A model generated the notes under the pieces. It had not been told where the DNA came from. It was given only the letters and a program-made list of their open reading frames with translations, and did not search any database. The position numbers and the translations under genes were made by a program. A stretch of DNA of 45,833 bases from Planctomycetaceae bacterium (lineage in GTDB: Bacteria; Planctomycetota; Planctomycetia; Planctomycetales; Planctomycetaceae), in NCBI GenBank assembly GCA_009691905.1, contig SIAF01000003.1:1-45833 (forward strand), given 5' to 3'. This document shows positions 24,808 to 33,562 of this stretch, piece after piece; within the stretch, counting starts at the first letter, position 1; each line of letters begins with the position of its first letter.

Positions 24808-26676
24808 TCATTCCGGAGTGTTCGTTTTGGATTCGGCTGCCGAAGTGTCGCCCGACGGCTCGGCGGTCTTGACGGCATCAGGCAGCGGGACGCCGAAATT
24901 CGCGGCGGTGGGTTTGAAACGAGCATATTCACGGCCGGCGTGGACGACCGTCATCACCGCCGGCAGACGGCGGCCCGAGAGTTCGGCCAGTCCCTCACAA
25001 CGCACCTCGCACGGGTCGACGTCGTCGTCGCGGTACGTATCGAAGCCCACCAATAGACCGGTCTCGCGGCTCAAGTACCAATGCGATCGCGCGCCGTAAC
25101 GCTCACAGAACAGGACGTCAACCATAGGACCATTGCCGTCGAGCGGCTCGCTTCCCTGGTAATAGAACTCGCTGAATCCCTGATGGCCGTAGATCAGAAG
25201 TTGCCGAAACTGATGCATCGCCAGCATCAGGCCCCCAGTCTCGGGGGGCTCGTCTTTGAACTCGCCGACACCCAACTCTTGAACGAAGAACTTTTTCCCA
25301 TCGTCGAGCGTCAGTCCCGCCAGTTTTTCGCCCAGTTTGAACTCGAACGGCGATTCGTCGGCGGCAATGGTGCCGCCGATTTTCCAGACGCCGGTCTCTT
25401 TCGAGTAGTCACCCAGCGCCGCCAGGCCCTTCAACACGCGGTCGCGTTCGATCTCGTTGAAAAAGTAGTTGGCAAAGCCCGGACGCTCGGCAAACAGCTT
25501 CGCCACGTGCTCGGGGGGCTTGGGTGCCGCGGGGCGCTGCGGCTTGTTAGGCCCGGGGGGCTGGCCGGGCTGGCCCTCGGGCTTGCCGCCGGGTGGATTG
25601 CGACGAGGGCGGTTGCGCGGTTGCGGTACTTCGGGCGCCTTCTTCGATTTGTCGAGCGTCAACTCCGACTGGCGGTGCAGGCCTCGCAGGCGGACAAACA
25701 CCTCTTGCTTTCTGCCGTCGCGGCGATAAACGAGCGGCAATTTCCAACCCTTGGGATAAATCCCCAGTACGTTTTTGAACTGGTTGACGCTGCGAATGGG
25801 GCGACCGGCAAACGAAACGATCTCGTCATCCTCACGCAGACCCCGACGATACACTTCCGATTTATCGAGGATGCTCGCCACGACGACCGACCCGTCGTCT
25901 TTGGTGGCCACCGTCGCCCCGAGAGTCGCGTGATCGACAATCAACCCGCCGCGCAGGGCGTCGGTGAAGTTTTTGATCTGATTGATCGAGATGGCGTAGC
26001 CTGCTCCGGAATTGACGCGTCCCCGCTTCTCGAACGAGCCGCGGCCGTTGATGCCTACCAGCAGCCCGGTCGCACTAAACAGCGGTCCCCCGGAGTTGCC
26101 GGGGTTGATCGACGTGTCGACCTGAATGCAGTCGGTGTATTCGAGAAACGTGCCGGCCGGTTCCTGATAACGGTGGACGCCGCTGACGATGCCGTAGGTC
26201 ACCGTCGGCGCAAAATCGGTCGCCAGCAGAAAGGGATTGCCCATCGCAAACGTGTAATCGCCCGACTGCAGGGTATCGCTGTCGCCCATCTCGACGTGCG
26301 GAAAATCGTCGCGCCCCACGAGCTTGATCAGCGCTACGTCGCCGGTGGGGTCGATGCCTACGATCACCGCGTCGTACAGCACGCCGTCGGCGAGGCCGCA
26401 CTTCATGAAATTGCCCGCGCCACTGGTCACGTGGAAATTGGTGAGCGCCAACCCGTCGGCAGTGATTAAGACTCCCGAACCGCCGCCGGCCCCGCCGGGA
26501 GAGAAAATCGCCACGACCGCCGGCGTGACTTTCGCCACGACCGCGACCCGCTCGGCTTCGGATTGCGTCACGGTCGAGTCAGCGGCGATGGCCGGCCGCT
26601 GTGCCGCGCCGACACTCAGGCTCATCCCAAGGACGATCGACAGGAACTTCACAAGGCCCGGTCTGGATTGCATCAT
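24808..26676 (-). CDS. HtrA-like serine protease, PDZ, plus a C-terminal domain
   Basis: A 622-residue exported protein. A signal peptide is followed by a trypsin-like domain with an intact triad: His82 (TNFHVTS), Asp113 (TGDVALIKL) and Ser195 in the standard NPGNSGGP loop. A PDZ-like domain comes next (SEVYRRGLREDDEIVSFAGRP), then a Pro/Gly-rich linker (residues about 345-385). The C-terminal region of about 230 residues (FANYFFNEIERDRVLKGLAALG onward) has no family that I recognise. The first possible start is a GTG at 26691 that overlaps the previous stop codon (GTGA); the ATG at 26676 is given here, and either is possible. It sits between the NPCBM gene and a second protease gene. Confidence 0.87.
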   Translation of the reverse strand: MMQSRPGLVKFLSIVLGMSLSVGAAQRPAIAADSTVTQSEAERVAVVAKVTPAVVAIFSPGGAGGGSGVLITADGLALTNFHVTSGAGNFMKCGLADGVLYDAVIVGIDPTGDVALIKLVGRDDFPHVEMGDSDTLQSGDYTFAMGNPFLLATDFAPTVTYGIVSGVHRYQEPAGTFLEYTDCIQVDTSINPGNSGGPLFSATGLLVGINGRGSFEKRGRVNSGAGYAISINQIKNFTDALRGGLIVDHATLGATVATKDDGSVVVASILDKSEVYRRGLREDDEIVSFAGRPIRSVNQFKNVLGIYPKGWKLPLVYRRDGRKQEVFVRLRGLHRQSELTLDKSKKAPEVPQPRNRPRRNPPGGKPEGQPGQPPGPNKPQRPAAPKPPEHVAKLFAERPGFANYFFNEIERDRVLKGLAALGDYSKETGVWKIGGTIAADESPFEFKLGEKLAGLTLDDGKKFFVQELGVGEFKDEPPETGGLMLAMHQFRQLLIYGHQGFSEFYYQGSEPLDGNGPMVDVLFCERYGARSHWYLSRETGLLVGFDTYRDDDVDPCEVRCEGLAELSGRRLPAVMTVVHAGREYARFKPTAANFGVPLPDAVKTAEPSGDTSAAESKTNTPE

Positions 26677-26687
26677 CGGCGTGTTTC

Positions 26688-27854
26688 TCACTTCAGCAAT
26701 TTGGCATCGGCCAGGTCGAGGTGGTCGCCGACATTTTCCTGGTTTCCGAAATCGACAAGAATCTCGAGGTCGCGCACGCCGGCCACGTCGAGATCGAGTT
26801 TGCGCGGCGCATCGGTCCCTTTGACTTCGCTCTCGAACAGGGGCTTGCCGTCGCCGGAAATCACGACCCGCACGTTGCCATACATGCGGACCGAGTCGTC
26901 GATGCCGATCAACGCCTGAAAGCGGGAGTACTCGCCCGCGATGCGATAGCGCAGCGTCGTTTTCGAATTGATGGCCAGACCCCGTGCGTAGGTTTTTCCG
27001 CCGAGCGATAGGGGGGTGCCGTCGAGACTGCGGTCGCGGCGATATTCGCGGTACGACATCGGATCCCAGAACGGGACAAATTTCACATCGCGCGGCTCAA
27101 GCTGCGACAGGTAGCGGATCTTCCCGGCGCTGTAGTCGATGCTCGTTACGTCTTTGGGACCCAGTTTGACATCGATCGCGGCCGCCAGCCGAACCTGATG
27201 CGCTTCTGGGCGCCAGTTCAGCTTGTAGGCCTGCAGCACATCGCCCCCGCTAAGATGGATCTGGCAGGCGGCTTTAGCGAGCTTCGGTGTCTTTCGATGA
27301 AAGACGATGCCATACACCTTTTCGCGCGCGACCGGCACCTCGTCGCCGTCGAGCAGGAAATCAATCTTGTCGCCCACGTCGCCGGTCACCCCCCCCAGAA
27401 AATCGAGAACGTCTTCTTTTTTCAGAACCAGCAAATCAGTCTTCGATTCCTTGGCCGACAGTTCCTTCCAGCCTTCGTCGAGCTTGGCCGTCGAGATCCC
27501 GAACCGAACCTCGGCGAGATAAGAGATCGGCACGTCGATCGTCCCGCATTGCGAGGTCTCGGCGAGGTGCGCCTGTCCCCCCTGGATGCTGAAGTCCTGG
27601 CAGGTGAGCCGCGTCCCGTCGATCAAGACCACTCGCGGTCCGACCAGAGGATCGGGAACTGCCGCCCCATGAAAACGGATGTCGAGCACGTCGGCGAGCG
27701 GCATATCGACCGCGGCGTCGGCGGTTTGCAAACGCAGCGACGAATCGCCGATCGCGGCCAGCGACCCGCTGTGCCGCTCGCCCTTCAAGGTCTCGACCTC
27801 GACCACCGGCAGGTCAATCAGGACGGCCAGCAGCACCAGCGGCAGGATGGACAT
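26688..27854 (-). CDS. NPCBM-domain protein
   Basis: A 388-residue protein with a short hydrophobic N-terminus (LPLVLLAVLIDLPVV), probably a weak signal peptide or anchor. The first 240 residues are beta-rich with repeated ETLKGERHSG / VVLIDGTRLTCQDF-type strands. Residues about 250-388 form an NPCBM/NEW2-like carbohydrate-binding domain (LGGKTYARGLAINSKTTLRY, FQALIGIDDSV, DLEILVDFGNQENVGDHLDL). Its stop overlaps the first possible start of the next protease gene, and its own start lies five bases after the preceding stop. This suggests translational coupling in the operon. Its role is probably glycan binding at the cell surface (inference). Confidence 0.82.
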   Translation of the reverse strand: MSILPLVLLAVLIDLPVVEVETLKGERHSGSLAAIGDSSLRLQTADAAVDMPLADVLDIRFHGAAVPDPLVGPRVVLIDGTRLTCQDFSIQGGQAHLAETSQCGTIDVPISYLAEVRFGISTAKLDEGWKELSAKESKTDLLVLKKEDVLDFLGGVTGDVGDKIDFLLDGDEVPVAREKVYGIVFHRKTPKLAKAACQIHLSGGDVLQAYKLNWRPEAHQVRLAAAIDVKLGPKDVTSIDYSAGKIRYLSQLEPRDVKFVPFWDPMSYREYRRDRSLDGTPLSLGGKTYARGLAINSKTTLRYRIAGEYSRFQALIGIDDSVRMYGNVRVVISGDGKPLFESEVKGTDAPRKLDLDVAGVRDLEILVDFGNQENVGDHLDLADAKLLK

Positions 27855-27859
27855 GGAGA

Positions 27860-28951
27860 TTACTTTCCGGAACTCGCAGAGCGGCTGGCGCCCTTGCGAG
27901 TGAACTCTTCGATGGCGGCCCGGTAATGCGCGGGGAACTCACGCGAGATCAGGTCTTTGGCTCGGGCACGGGCTTTGGGCGGCAGATCGCCCCACTCGGC
28001 GCCGTTCTTGAGCTTTTTGTTATCGACGGTTCCAGGGGCCGTCGAGCCTTTCACGACGCTGTCGTTGGCGGGCGAGTTCGAACGATTCGATTGACCGCCG
28101 GCACCGCCGCCGCCCCCCCCTTGCTGGTCTTCGATTTTCTTGATGATCTCATCGAACGTGGCAATGATCTCGTCTTCTTTCTTCTGAACTTTCTGGCCGG
28201 TGCGGCCCAGATTGAGCCGGCGCTCGACGTCAGACATCTTGCGCGAAATCTCGTCGAGCGATTTATCCTGCAAGGCTTCGAGGTCGTACTGCATCAGCGT
28301 GGCAACCGTCGTATAGCGCACGGGAACCCCTTCGGTCGCCTTGAGTAACTGCTCGATCGTCGCCAACCCGTCGGATTTGAGCAGCAGATGATGCTGACAG
28401 ACCGCTTTGTAAAACAGAAAACCAGCGGGATCGACCACGTCGCCGACGGGAACCTGTTCGAGTACGGTCAGACCCTCTTCGAACATCTGCCGCTGCACCA
28501 GGTAGCGACCGAAAAACAACCCGAGGTTGGATCTATAGAACAACCCTGCGTCAGCCACTTCGAGCACCTGGGCTTCAGGTGCTGTCAGAGCGGGCCGCTG
28601 CAACGCACACGATTCAATGAACGCCTGCGTGGCGGGATCGGCGAGACCAAACGAACGAATCGCCAACTCGAACAACTGCTCGGGCGAGGGCTGTTCGTCG
28701 CCCAGGCCCCACAGCTTGCCGATTTGTTCGAGCCGCGCCGGGTCGCCGGCTGCGCGTTGCGCAACCCATTCGAGAGTCCGCGTGCGAACGACGTCGGCCG
28801 GCGGGGGCCCAATCAGTTGCAGGATCCGCGCGGCTTCGGGGGCCACATTTCGTGCCGGACCGATGACGCGCTCGGCCTGGGCGCGGGCGACAGCGGGAAG
28901 CACCACGCTGCAAAGGAGCAACGCCGTCATCCGTTTTGAAACTCGCATCAT
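27860..28951 (-). CDS. Secreted helical protein of the MoxR operon
   Basis: A 363-residue protein with a signal peptide (about residues 1-25, MTALLLCSVVLPAVARAQA). The middle part is helical and TPR-like (LFYRSNLGLFFGRYLVQRQMFEEGLTVLEQVP; LFYKAVCQHHLLLKSDGLATIEQLL). A helical segment and a Gly-rich linker (QGGGGGGAGGQS) lead to a conserved-looking C-terminus, WGDLPPKARARAKDLISREF. The start at 28951 has GGGAG eight bases upstream; a second ATG follows immediately. I recall proteins ending in this way next to MoxR/VWA genes in planctomycetes, but no function is known to me. Confidence 0.78.
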   Translation of the reverse strand: MMRVSKRMTALLLCSVVLPAVARAQAERVIGPARNVAPEAARILQLIGPPPADVVRTRTLEWVAQRAAGDPARLEQIGKLWGLGDEQPSPEQLFELAIRSFGLADPATQAFIESCALQRPALTAPEAQVLEVADAGLFYRSNLGLFFGRYLVQRQMFEEGLTVLEQVPVGDVVDPAGFLFYKAVCQHHLLLKSDGLATIEQLLKATEGVPVRYTTVATLMQYDLEALQDKSLDEISRKMSDVERRLNLGRTGQKVQKKEDEIIATFDEIIKKIEDQQGGGGGGAGGQSNRSNSPANDSVVKGSTAPGTVDNKKLKNGAEWGDLPPKARARAKDLISREFPAHYRAAIEEFTRKGASRSASSGK

Positions 28952-29089
28952 CAATCGTCTCCCGTCGAGATCTCGCAAGCCGCCTCAGCACGAACAACAA
29001 AGTCTGGATATCACCGCAGTCGACAGATCCCACTGTTCGACATTTGGTTTTCGACATTTGGTTTTTGGCCATTTGTCAACATGCGCCGG

Positions 29090-30919
29090 TCATTTGTTCT
29101 TCCCGGTGGCGATGTCATGGGTGGCTTTTTGAATTCGAGCCTGACGCGCTGACAGGTTTTGCAACTGGCCGACCAGATCATTTTCGAGGGCCTGTTCGCC
29201 TTCGACCATCTGGCCCAGACGCTTGGTGCGGTGATTGACCCGCAATTGCAGCGTCCGCAGCATTTTGAGTTCGGCGAGTTGATCGACCAGTGCCGGGTCC
29301 TGCGGCTGAGAGTCCTTGGGGGGCGGGTTGTCTTTCTGTTCTTTGCTTTTTTCCATTTCCTTCTGCAGAGCCTCGATCATCTCTTCGAGAGCGTCGATGA
29401 TCTCACGTTCGATCGACTGCGTCAGCTCGCCGACTTCGGTGCGTTCGAGCCGCGATTCGACGATGCGCATGTCGTCGCGCACCTGTTCAACGGCCTCAGG
29501 GAAGGCTACGGCAGTCCCTTCGTCTCGCAGCAGCGTGATGGCCTTGGTCGCCTCGATCGCGATCAGGTCTTCTTCACGGGCCAATTGCAACGAGCGCGTC
29601 GAATGCCGAGGGCTGCGATCGCCTTCAGAAGTTCTGGCGAGCTTCTGCGTTCCGTCGTAGACCAGCAATTGCATCGCCAGCATGCGCTGAAAGCGGGCTT
29701 CGAGCATCGCCAGGAAGCGTTCGCGCTCTTCTTCGCGAAGCTGCCGCAGAATTTCTTCGAGTTTCTCTTTGGCTTTCTGCAAGTTGGCAATGGCTTCGTC
29801 CTGCTCGTCCGACGCTTCGTGGCGCTGTTTCTGTTTGAGCTTCTCGATCGCCTGCTCCATGGCGCGCTTGGCCTTTTGCAACTCGTCGCGACCGGGGGTC
29901 TGCTGGTCGTCCTGAGGTTTGTTCTTGCCGGGCTGGCTGTCGCTGGGCTGGCCCTCACCGGGTTTGCCTTCTGAAGGTTGCCCCTCCTGCGGATCCCCTT
30001 CGCCGGGATCGCCTTCACTGGGTTTTCCTTCACTGGGCTTTCCTTCACTGGGCTTCCCTTCGCCCGGATTGGATTCCTTGGGATCGCCTTCTTTGGAATC
30101 CCCCTCGCCAGGTTTGCCTTCACCCGGCTTGCCCTCCTTTGGGTCGGCTTCCTTCGGATCGCCCTCGGGTGACTTTCCTTCACCGGATTTTTCCTTGTCC
30201 GGATCACCGGCTTTCGGATCGCCCGATTTTGAACCCTTTTCGCCCGGCTTGCCTTCGTCGCCCGCTTTGGATTTTCCGGCTTTCGCTTGTTGGGCCTGAT
30301 CGTCTTTATCGATCGTTTTGCCCAGCTTGCCGGTTTGATCGGCAATTTTTTTCTGCTGCGCGGCTACGTCGTCGGTTGCGGCACCCCGTTCATTGTCGGC
30401 GCGGTTTCCCTTTTCCTTGGCGATGATGTTGTTCAATTCAGCGAGGTATTTTTTGATCCGCGCCTGCTTTTCTTTGAGCTCTTGCGCGCGATCTTCGCTC
30501 AACAGCAAATCGAGCAACGTGTGCAGTTGAGCGACCACGTCCCCCTGACGCTCGATGGCGTCTCCCAATTGCTTGTTATCGCGCAAGAGTTGCACCAGTT
30601 CAGACATCTGGGCGCCGATGCGGTCTTCTTTACTCTTCCCGATGGCGCGGAGCAGCAGATCGGCCCGGTCGGGGTCGGTCTTGCGCATCGACTCGGCGAT
30701 TTTGTAAAGCGTGTCCTCGAACCGCTTGTAGCGGCGGGAAATCATTTCCTGCGAGGTCGACAGCGGATCTTCCTTCGCGAGGGGGGCCGCATCGTCGACG
30801 CCAGCCGCAGCTTTGCCGGAATCGTTGCTCGCATCGTCAGCCTTCAGGCAGGGAACTGTCCCGAAGCCGATGAAAACGAGGCCGACGAAACTCAGGCACG
30901 TAAACCAGCGACGCCACAT
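29090..30919 (-). CDS. Secreted coiled-coil protein with collagen-like PxEGxP repeats
   Basis: A 609-residue exported protein. Signal peptide about residues 1-26 (MWRRWFTCLSFVGLVFIGFG), with the start set by AAGGAGA nine bases upstream. Coiled-coil helices follow (residues about 60-175). Next comes a low-complexity block of about 130 residues of repeating PGEGKPSEGKPSEGDP-type units rich in Gly, Glu, Lys and Pro. Long charged coiled coils continue to the end (RAMEQAIEKLKQKQRHEASDEQDEAI, REIIDALEEMIEALQKEMEKSKEQ). The repeat may be prone to length change. Position in the operon suggests a structural or adaptor role in the envelope (inference). Confidence 0.8.
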   Translation of the reverse strand: MWRRWFTCLSFVGLVFIGFGTVPCLKADDASNDSGKAAAGVDDAAPLAKEDPLSTSQEMISRRYKRFEDTLYKIAESMRKTDPDRADLLLRAIGKSKEDRIGAQMSELVQLLRDNKQLGDAIERQGDVVAQLHTLLDLLLSEDRAQELKEKQARIKKYLAELNNIIAKEKGNRADNERGAATDDVAAQQKKIADQTGKLGKTIDKDDQAQQAKAGKSKAGDEGKPGEKGSKSGDPKAGDPDKEKSGEGKSPEGDPKEADPKEGKPGEGKPGEGDSKEGDPKESNPGEGKPSEGKPSEGKPSEGDPGEGDPQEGQPSEGKPGEGQPSDSQPGKNKPQDDQQTPGRDELQKAKRAMEQAIEKLKQKQRHEASDEQDEAIANLQKAKEKLEEILRQLREEERERFLAMLEARFQRMLAMQLLVYDGTQKLARTSEGDRSPRHSTRSLQLAREEDLIAIEATKAITLLRDEGTAVAFPEAVEQVRDDMRIVESRLERTEVGELTQSIEREIIDALEEMIEALQKEMEKSKEQKDNPPPKDSQPQDPALVDQLAELKMLRTLQLRVNHRTKRLGQMVEGEQALENDLVGQLQNLSARQARIQKATHDIATGKNK

Positions 30920-31011
30920 GGAATTGTCTCCTTCGCATTCGCCGGGCAGAGAATCAATCCGCCCATCAGGATCTTGCCTCGCGGTTCCAACCACGGAACA
31001 GGAACCGGGTT

Positions 31012-33456
31012 TTATTGAAGCCCTTCAATCAGTTTCTTTTTCCGTTCCTGGCGGGTTTTCTCCTGCAGGTCTTCCTGTGTCTTGATAATGTCGCGCAACA
31101 ACTGCAGGGCCTCGTTGAACGATTCCAATTTGAGCATTTGCGCCAAAACGGCCTCGAGGTGCTCAACGGTCAGGTTGAGCCGATCGACCGGCTCTTCGAA
31201 CCGCGATAAGACACCCTCGCGGTCTTCCAACGCCTTGCGAAGCAGCATCAGCGCATCATCGACATCATTATAATCATGGGTATTGACCGAATGGAGGGGG
31301 CGAACGATCCCGTCGTCGATGCGATCGAGCATCGAGCGAACGTCGGGGACGGCGTTGTTCTCTAATTCGTCGCGAATATCGCGGAATTCTTCTTCAATTG
31401 ACTGCGTTTCGTTGGCATTCTTGCGGATGCCGTTGATCGCCCGCTCGACTGAGGTCGACAGGGCCAGATCGAGCGCTGCGAGCTGCTCGCGGACCTCGTT
31501 TTCACGACCGGCAGGAATCTGGTTTCGCAGTTCGCGAACCTCGTCCAGGCGGGTGCGCCCCAACAGCAGATCCTTTCGGGTGTCTTTGACTTCGTCGAGA
31601 ATCTGCTCGAAACGCCGCCTGAGGTTCAGTTCTTTTACGGCGATCAGGGCCAGCAATTCATCATCGGAAACGACCTGAAAGTTGTAAGGCTGACCGGAGG
31701 CGAGGTGCGGGCCGGTCAAAACGTCGGCGTCGGCCGCGACGATTTTCAGCGTCAATTTCACTCCGACCGTCAGATCCAGAGACAGCACGGCAAATTTCTC
31801 GTCCACCGGAAACTGTTTGCGGCCTTCAGGTCGGCTGGCGAACGGGGCCGGCTGGTAACCATTCTCTTTAGATTCGGTTCGAGTGTTCTCAAGCTTGTAT
31901 TCGAACCGAGCCTCGGCGATGCCGTAATCGTCGGTGACCCCATAGCGTTTCGAGCCATCCTGCACGTCTTGAATCTCACCCACGACGGGAATCGTCGCCT
32001 GCCTTGTGATCGACGTCCCGATCCCTTTGAGCCGAGTTTCAATTTGCGGCGGTTCGTCGGCGATGGAATTGATCGTGAGCCGCACCGGTTCGGCCGACAT
32101 CACGTCATCGTCGTCGTGCAGGGTGACTCGCAACAGCGAGTCGGCGGCCAGCCGCAGCGGCAGGTGGGGTTGCCCCGAAGCCGAGACCACCTCGAGAACG
32201 GGCGTCGCCGAGAGCAGGCAGGGGACGCGAAAACTTCGCCCGTCGGCGGCCAGCAACGATTCGGAAGAGGGGAGGTCGATCCAGGTGAGGGGACCCGCGC
32301 CTTCGGTCGGCAGCGCCAGTTGTGCCCCCGCGCGAGTCAGCCGCAGTTCCCAGGCATCGGTCTGCATGCGCACGGCCGTCAGGGGTTTGTTCGTGCGGGC
32401 CTCGATGATCAGATCGGTGCCGGCCGGCAGCGAGACCTGCGTCCCTTGTACGGTTATTTCCTGCCGCACCGGCGCCAGCGACGGCTCGTCGCGTGAGTTC
32501 AATCCCGTATATTCGGGATACAAAACGTGCAGCACGACGCGATCGATTTGCGGGGGTTCGACGACTTCGACGACGAACGGCGTGCGGGTTGAAAAGTCGC
32601 CCCCGGAAAGCCACAGCCGGATCCCTTCATGCAGACCGATCAGCCGCTGGCGGAACTGCCGGCCGCCGATGCGGGTCATGTAATCGCCCCCGCCCCCCGA
32701 ATGTTCGGTGTTGCGATAACTGAACTGCACCTGGTCGGGCACCTTCTTTTCGTCAGGCACCGTTGCCAGAAACGTGAAGTCGGCGCCGCGCGGGTGCTTG
32801 TAGACGCCATTGCGAAACTCGACGATGCGCTCGCCGGGATCGGCCAGCACAACCACGTCGAGGTCGGTGTCGCGTCGGTACTGGTCGTCGGCAAGCAAAA
32901 AATTGCGACGGAACCAGGTGTGAAATACTTCGCTATTGGCCCAGGCGAACGCGCCCATCGACAAGACCAGGCCCAGCGCGGCAAAGGTCGCTTTCAGCAG
33001 AGGGGCCAGGTTGAAGACCTCGCGCAGCGGGAGCTTTTCTGAAAGTTGAGCCGCCTCGGCCGCGGTTTGCTGGAGCATGGCCGATGTCAGCGGTTCGGCA
33101 CTGCCCGCTTCCAACAGCTCAACCGAGGTGATCAGCCGATCTCCCAGTTGCGGGAACCGTCGCTCGAGCACCAGGGCCAAAGCGCGATTGCGAATCACGC
33201 GAACCAGGCGCAACAGCAGATACCAGACGCCCACCGCCATGACGGCCCCGATTGCCGCCAGCAGCAGGACGCGGCGCACGCCGAGGGAGTGTTCGAACCA
33301 GTAGTCGCCGGCCAGGCTGAACCAGAACGCGACTCCCAGCACGACCAGCACAAGGGCCGCGCCTTCCAGCGCCACATAGCGCTTGATCCGGCGGCGCAGC
33401 GCGCGCAGCACGTCCAGCACCTGAGGGGGGAGCGTTGATTTATCGATTACAGCCAT
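31012..33456 (-). CDS. Large membrane protein (DUF4175-like)
   Basis: An 814-residue protein with two N-terminal membrane segments (residues about 30-50 and 62-85), a third near residue 160-180, then a long exported part. The first half contains beta-rich regions with statements such as DLDVVVLADPGERIVEFRNG and VVEVVEPPQIDRVVLHVLYPEYTG, resembling the extracellular parts of DUF4175-type proteins. The last 200 residues are helical and coiled-coil (LNLRRRFEQILDEVKDTRKDLL, LNLTVEHLEAVLAQMLKLESFNEALQLLRDI). It is encoded between the VWA gene and the collagen-like coiled-coil gene. Function unknown; an envelope scaffold is likely. Confidence 0.75.
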   Translation of the reverse strand: MAVIDKSTLPPQVLDVLRALRRRIKRYVALEGAALVLVVLGVAFWFSLAGDYWFEHSLGVRRVLLLAAIGAVMAVGVWYLLLRLVRVIRNRALALVLERRFPQLGDRLITSVELLEAGSAEPLTSAMLQQTAAEAAQLSEKLPLREVFNLAPLLKATFAALGLVLSMGAFAWANSEVFHTWFRRNFLLADDQYRRDTDLDVVVLADPGERIVEFRNGVYKHPRGADFTFLATVPDEKKVPDQVQFSYRNTEHSGGGGDYMTRIGGRQFRQRLIGLHEGIRLWLSGGDFSTRTPFVVEVVEPPQIDRVVLHVLYPEYTGLNSRDEPSLAPVRQEITVQGTQVSLPAGTDLIIEARTNKPLTAVRMQTDAWELRLTRAGAQLALPTEGAGPLTWIDLPSSESLLAADGRSFRVPCLLSATPVLEVVSASGQPHLPLRLAADSLLRVTLHDDDDVMSAEPVRLTINSIADEPPQIETRLKGIGTSITRQATIPVVGEIQDVQDGSKRYGVTDDYGIAEARFEYKLENTRTESKENGYQPAPFASRPEGRKQFPVDEKFAVLSLDLTVGVKLTLKIVAADADVLTGPHLASGQPYNFQVVSDDELLALIAVKELNLRRRFEQILDEVKDTRKDLLLGRTRLDEVRELRNQIPAGRENEVREQLAALDLALSTSVERAINGIRKNANETQSIEEEFRDIRDELENNAVPDVRSMLDRIDDGIVRPLHSVNTHDYNDVDDALMLLRKALEDREGVLSRFEEPVDRLNLTVEHLEAVLAQMLKLESFNEALQLLRDIIKTQEDLQEKTRQERKKKLIEGLQ

Positions 33457-33562
33457 AACCAGTTGCCCGAACCTGCCTTCCCGAATTCTACACGAACTTC
33501 GCGCGGGTCAGAAAGGTGAATGAATACGAATTGAACACTCAGCAAGCGGCACCGGCGCGATT

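Noticed and set aside
25081-26469. A 462-codon open frame on the plus strand
   Set aside because: Antisense shadow of the HtrA-PDZ protease gene, whose triad and PDZ are clear on the other strand.
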